This document shows, piece after piece, positions 60,388 through 64,000 of a stretch of 64,000 nt of DNA. Source of the stretch: Lysinibacillus fusiformis. Its GTDB lineage: Bacteria; Bacillota; Bacilli; Bacillales_A; Planococcaceae. The notes beneath the pieces are model-generated. The model was given only the letters and a program-made list of their open reading frames with translations, ran no database searches and was not told the DNA's origin. A program made the translations under genes and the position numbers. The stretch lies in contig NZ_PYWL01000002.1 of NCBI RefSeq assembly GCF_003049525.1, positions 558,001 to 622,000 of the forward strand, written 5' to 3'. Every line of letters begins with the position of its first letter. Positions within the stretch are counted from its first letter, which is position 1.

Positions 60388-60775
60388 TTTATCTCTCTCC
60401 TTCCATCAGTTTAGAAGATACAAAATACTATATGGAGCTGTCCTTTGTCAATGTACCTGTTGAAGTGAAATGATCATTTATTCATCATTTTAAATAATAG
60501 TCATGAGCACAAATAACTAGAAAAAATGGTGTAGCTTGCATTTACTAGAATAAGTGAATGTTATTCTCTTCAATCATTCACGGTCATTAGCTTGACATGT
60601 GTAGCAGCAAAAAAGGTGAAATAGAGCAGTCACCCATTCAGCCCCATCAGTCAACCATGGCAAATAGTTAGAATATCGCACTATAACTAGTTGTTGATTC
60701 TCCCCTAAAATCGACATAACTAATGAATAACATGGTTGTCATTCGCAAAAAAATGATAGGAAAGGGTGGTGCATA
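60388..60775. other. Noncoding gap
   Basis: About 390 bases between the divergent phosphotransferase and amidase genes. Both promoters must lie here. No gene, repeat or strong hairpin is seen. Confidence 0.4.
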
Positions 60776-61555
60776 ATGAGTTATGTTATTGAAATGCAAA
60801 TAATGTCAGGTTTACCGAATCAGCCGCTCACCGCCATCAAATACGTGGTAGCACATGAATCAGGTAACAGCACAAACACAGGTCCAAACGCATTAGAAAA
60901 TGAAATTGCCTATATGAATAGAAATAAAGACAATGCCTTCGTTTCTCACTGGGTAGGAGGAGGTGGACGCATTGTGCAAATAGCACCCGTTAACCGCGTC
61001 CAATATGGTTGTGGACCAAAAGGGAATCCGTATAGCTATGCTCAAGTAGAGCTAGCGCGGACTTCCGATAAGGAACAATTTAAAAAGGATTATGCGGCTT
61101 ATATTTGGTTATTGCGCAAAATGGCTATAGAAGCAGGGGTACCAACTATTTTAGATGGTACTGGCAACGGCATTAAATCCCATCGATGGATTGCCGATAA
61201 TTTGGGCGGCACCACACACAAAGATCCGTTTGCCTATTTAATGAGTATGGGTGTTACCGAAGCACAGTTCCAACAAGATATAAAAAATGGCCTGGAGGAG
61301 GAGTTAACCGTGTCACAATATAATGAGTTGAAGCAGGAAATAGAGGCTTTAAAAAGCTTATTAGCTACTAAAGCCAGTTTACAATCCGACCGAGAAGTAG
61401 GCGCATCTTACAAAGAAGCATGGGATTGGGCCATTCAAGAAGGTATTATCCGAGGAGATGGTAGTAAAAATATGAATCCAGCAGGCGTTCTCACGCGGGA
61501 GCAAATGGCTACTATGCTCAAACGATATTACGATAAATTTGTCGATAATAAATAA
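60776..61555 (+). CDS. N-acetylmuramoyl-L-alanine amidase with SLH-like tail
   Basis: 259 residues with no signal peptide. The amidase_2 domain (about 20-175) has zinc-ligand histidine AHESGN (27) and SHRW near 137-140, with substrate residues around HWVGGGGRIVQIAP. A coiled coil (about 182-200) leads to an SLH unit (AWDWAIQEGIIRGDGSKNMNPAGVLTREQMATML). The absence of a signal fits a phage-type endolysin or mother-cell lysin. AAAGGGTGG precedes the ATG. Confidence 0.9.
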   Translation: MSYVIEMQIMSGLPNQPLTAIKYVVAHESGNSTNTGPNALENEIAYMNRNKDNAFVSHWVGGGGRIVQIAPVNRVQYGCGPKGNPYSYAQVELARTSDKEQFKKDYAAYIWLLRKMAIEAGVPTILDGTGNGIKSHRWIADNLGGTTHKDPFAYLMSMGVTEAQFQQDIKNGLEEELTVSQYNELKQEIEALKSLLATKASLQSDREVGASYKEAWDWAIQEGIIRGDGSKNMNPAGVLTREQMATMLKRYYDKFVDNK

Positions 61556-61575
61556 CTATGCTATAATATAGAGAG

Positions 61576-61615
61576 GATAAAGTTCGTTGAAACAGCGTGC
61601 TTTATCTTTTTTTTA
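61576..61615 (+). terminator. Terminator after the amidase gene
   Basis: GATAAAG and CTTTATC with an 18-base loop, followed by a run of T. Confidence 0.7.
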
Positions 61616-61664
61616 GATTTTTAGAACTTTTGTCGAAATAAATAGAAGAGAGGCGGGGGTTAGG

Positions 61665-61949
61665 ATGTTAACAAAAATAAGAAAAGTAAAATTTGAGCAG
61701 GAACGAAAAAATCCGTTATATAACGTAGTCATGGAGTGTCCAGAGGGAAAGCAATTATATGTCAAATTTGATTATACTTATAAGACTAAAAACTTCTGGC
61801 CATTAGAAGTAAATTATAATAAGAAAAATTATGGTGCTAAACTGGCATGGTATACAAATGAAGTAGAAAATATGACAGTTGCTGCATTTTTAGAGAAAAT
61901 TGCTAATAAAATTAATAAAAAATATCAGTTCGAGTTAAATCAACACTAA
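61665..61949 (+). CDS. Hypothetical small basic protein
   Basis: 94 residues, rich in Lys, Asn and Tyr. GAGGCGGGGG precedes the ATG. Contains NYNKKNYGAKLAWYTNEVENM (about 49-69). No known family or motif seen. Confidence 0.6.
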   Translation: MLTKIRKVKFEQERKNPLYNVVMECPEGKQLYVKFDYTYKTKNFWPLEVNYNKKNYGAKLAWYTNEVENMTVAAFLEKIANKINKKYQFELNQH

Positions 61950-61984
61950 AAAAGCAGCATCCTTCAGGGGAAGCTGCTTTTTGC
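61948..61984. terminator. Bidirectional terminator
   Basis: AAAAAAGCAGC and GCTGCTTTTT, 14-base loop, between the small gene and the convergent copper-amine-oxidase-N-like gene. Confidence 0.85.
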
Positions 61985-61991
61985 TTGTCCA

Positions 61992-62594
61992 TTATTTTGT
62001 TGTAATATAGACCGTTAATTTGGCTTCATCAAATGTTACCTCTGCGCCAAGAGCTTGACTTACAAAACGTAAAGGTACCATTGTTGTTCCTTGATAAACT
62101 TCAGCAGGGTGACTAAGGTTAATGGTAGATGTCGTTCCATTTGCATCTACATAAGCAGTTTTGTTACCTACGCCGATGACAATTTTCTTGCTGACCTTCG
62201 TCGCAGTTACTTTTTTAGTAGCACTATCATAAGAAACTGTTGCACCAAGTGCTTCAAAAATATGTTTCATCGGTACCAATGTTGTGCCATTTTTCATGTA
62301 GGCGCTCGGCGTATAGCTTTGTTTTTCATTATTCAAATAAACGGCTACTTTTGTCAATGCCGGTGCTTGTATTGCTGTTGTCGGCTGCGTATAGTTGCTT
62401 TGACCACCTGAGGAAGAACCACCGCCGCTATTCCCATTATGATAATGATAGCCTGTACAAAGACCTTTTGCCTTTGACTTATCAGAACAATTATGCCCAC
62501 CATTGCTATCGAGACGCCCTGGATGCGCATCAGCAATCGAGGTAGTAGTGAAGAATAGTGTAACCATCGCTAAAAACAAGACCAGTTTTTTCAT
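61992..62594 (-). CDS. Secreted stalk-domain protein (copper amine oxidase N-like) with YHYH motif
   Basis: 200 residues. A signal peptide (1-23, ending ADA) precedes a YHYH-containing segment (HPGRLDSNGGHNC ... GYHYHNG, about 24-55), a Gly/Ser spacer and two strand-rich halves with TTLVPMKHIFEALGATVSYD and TTMVPLRFVSQALGAEVTFD, the Cu_amine_oxidN1 signatures. These bind cell-wall or surface partners in Bacilli. GGAGG lies upstream of the ATG. Confidence 0.88.
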   Translation of the reverse strand: MKKLVLFLAMVTLFFTTTSIADAHPGRLDSNGGHNCSDKSKAKGLCTGYHYHNGNSGGGSSSGGQSNYTQPTTAIQAPALTKVAVYLNNEKQSYTPSAYMKNGTTLVPMKHIFEALGATVSYDSATKKVTATKVSKKIVIGVGNKTAYVDANGTTSTINLSHPAEVYQGTTMVPLRFVSQALGAEVTFDEAKLTVYITTK

Positions 62595-62840
62595 ATGTAT
62601 CCTCCTATTATCAAAATATGTAATTATTATACTATATAAAAGTAAAATTTGGAATGTTTTTATAGTAAATTAGTATTAAAAAACAACACAAAATGGAAGG
62701 TGCTAACAGATCAATTATTAGTGCCAACTTGATTTAAACAAAGTTAGTTCATTTTAACTTCTCTATTTTTTGTAAGAGGCGATGGAGGACAGCGGTAAAG
62801 ATTCTAAAATAAATTTATCCATAATCCATTTTTTTATTTA

Positions 62841-62875
62841 AAAAAGCACTCATCCATATTGGATCAATGCCTTTT
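62841..62875 (-). terminator. Terminator of the AlkD-like gene
   Basis: On the minus strand AAAAGGCATTGATCC pairs with GGATGAGTGCTTTTT (a few mismatches), followed by T. Confidence 0.65.
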
Positions 62876-62886
62876 AGTATGATTCA

Positions 62887-63594
62887 TTAACATCTTACAT
62901 ATTTCCGTTTAAAACCAAGCTTCCCTCGATCGAGTTCCTTTTGAATGTTTTCATACGCATTCAATGTCGTGCTTTTTTTATTGTCACGCTTCATTTCCAC
63001 AGGACCAACTGCCTGTGCTGTTGCCACTGCCTTTTCGTGAAGGGGTACATAGGAAATCGCGACTGTGTAAAGAAAATTATTCATCGCAGATTTTGTTCGT
63101 TCGGGTGCAGTATGAATCGTATTATTCACAACATCTAGCATCCTCGCTAATTTGCCCTCAGAAAACTCGCTATCTTTGCGATTTCCTAAAAGCCAGCAAT
63201 AGCAGCTCCAGCCCGCTGACATTTTCAGTTCCTCACCACTTGCAATCCATGCATCTGCTACCTCTTGTGCAATAGGGGATTCCGCTAAAGTGACTGCCAC
63301 TACATAATCAGATAGCATATAAAAATAGGCAGAATCCATCCATCGATCAAAATCAGCCGCCGTCATCGTTTTTGGATCTGCAATGATACCCGCAAAGTAC
63401 ATCGCATCATAGTTGCCAGTAGCATAAAGCTCATCTGCTAAAGCCTGATCGATTTTAATTTTTTTAGCAATCGGCTTCATCGCTCCAGTTGCCACGCCAA
63501 AAACCGGCTCATGTGCCCCATTCGACATATACATTTTCTTCGTACGTTCTTTGCCTAGCTTCTCCAGCTCCTGCATGACCATTTCTGCATTCAT
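62887..63594 (-). CDS. DNA alkylation repair protein (AlkD/HEAT-like)
   Basis: 235 residues of HEAT-like helical repeats. EPVFGVATGAMKPIAKKI (about 29-46) and AAGW-like SAGWSCYCWLLGNRKDSEF (about 126-144) match the DNA-alkylation-repair family (PF08713). Members remove bulky or cationic alkyl bases (AlkC/AlkD). An upstream GGAAG site before the ATG is modest. The catalytic Asp/Trp set of AlkD is not certain here. Confidence 0.82.
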   Translation of the reverse strand: MNAEMVMQELEKLGKERTKKMYMSNGAHEPVFGVATGAMKPIAKKIKIDQALADELYATGNYDAMYFAGIIADPKTMTAADFDRWMDSAYFYMLSDYVVAVTLAESPIAQEVADAWIASGEELKMSAGWSCYCWLLGNRKDSEFSEGKLARMLDVVNNTIHTAPERTKSAMNNFLYTVAISYVPLHEKAVATAQAVGPVEMKRDNKKSTTLNAYENIQKELDRGKLGFKRKYVRC

Positions 63595-63757
63595 AGAAGC
63601 ACTTCCTTTTTATCTAATTTCAACGCCATCCCTTATTATCCTATATGGAATGTCCTTTTGTCATGGTTGAACTAGTTTGTCTGGAGAAGGAGATGCTGCT
63701 TATGCTTTCCGCGCGATTAGAATAAAAAATACCCTATTCAAATATAGTTGAATGGAT

Positions 63758-64000
63758 TTAAAGCCTATTCCAAATAAACATAAATTGTGCTGCATCCGCT
63801 TCAAGAGCTAGTTGGTGATACTCGGTCGATTCATCCTCAGAAATTAAGCGACCTTTTTGAACATTTAAAATGGCATGCTTAACAGAATCGGGATGTTCAA
63901 CGGAATAGTGGGAATCCTTTAGAAGTGTCAGGGCAGATCGACATTTATGTTTATCAATGCGTTCATTTTTTCCTTTGAAATATAATTTTATAAGGTAGGG
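63758..64000 (-). CDS. C-terminal part of an unidentified gene (cut by window end)
   Basis: An open minus-strand frame of 80 codons, running to TAA 63758-63760 from the window edge. The text is helical and charged (CRSALTLLKDSHYSVEHP ... EDESTEYHQLALEADAAQF). There is no start in the window. Family not recognised. Confidence 0.6.
   Translation of the reverse strand, partial: PYLIKLYFKGKNERIDKHKCRSALTLLKDSHYSVEHPDSVKHAILNVQKGRLISEDESTEYHQLALEADAAQFMFIWNRL

Overview
The window reads like chromosome of a low-GC, endospore-forming Firmicute, most probably Lysinibacillus or a close relative. This rests on AT-rich codon use, frequent TTG/GTG starts behind strong GGAGG ribosome sites, B. subtilis-type gene pairs (yfiB/yfiC-like ABC exporter, yjdI/yjdJ, csaA, topB of B. 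subtilis length), an SLH-tailed amidase and a cysteine-rich, spore-coat-like protein. No rRNA, tRNA or CRISPR array was seen. The genus is inferred from overall resemblance, not from a marker gene.

Layout. 1-10 kb: purine nucleoside phosphorylase and nucleoside transporter, topoisomerase III, an ECF sigma/anti-sigma pair, a divergent TetR/short-chain dehydrogenase pair, and an aspartokinase whose promoter carries a palindrome and whose mRNA starts with a possible leader peptide. 10.4-17.4 kb: a ten-gene, tightly overlapping cobamide salvage/remodelling operon (cbiZ, cbiB, cobD, cobC-like, cobU, cobS, a second cobC-like, a short cobU-like gene, cblT, cblS). Together these should strip a foreign or incomplete cobamide to cobyric acid, re-add aminopropanol phosphate, activate it with GTP and join it to alpha-ribazole phosphate scavenged through CblT/CblS. 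An IS1182-type remnant with a nested GC-rich repeat lies just behind it.

18-33 kb: heterodimeric ABC exporter with one degenerate ATPase site, an alpha/beta hydrolase followed by a two-component system, a DMT permease, a divergent LysR/MFS pair, lipoprotein and tubby-like genes, an esterase, and a ring-cleavage-type VOC dioxygenase behind a 17-bp-arm inverted repeat that resembles MhqR sites. 33-46 kb: chemoreceptor, a His-rich SLH-like surface protein, a large cytoplasmic-looking beta-helix protein, an AAC(6')-like acetyltransferase, methyltransferase, 3-methyladenine glycosylase and many small proteins.

46-52.3 kb is the accessory stretch: a CueP-type copper lipoprotein, a complete IS3-family element, an Xre regulator, a 3D-like secreted protein broken by one in-frame TGA, a frameshifted small membrane protein, a tyrosine-recombinase tail and more than 1 kb of gene-poor AT-rich DNA. 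52.3-64 kb returns to ordinary genes: an operon under a perfect TGTATACA-type palindrome, isochorismatase-like hydrolase, AraC regulator, csaA, lipoproteins, a DnaD-like protein with iteron-like repeats inside its gene, a phosphotransferase, an SLH amidase, a copper-amine-oxidase-N-like protein and an AlkD-like protein. The window ends inside a minus-strand gene.
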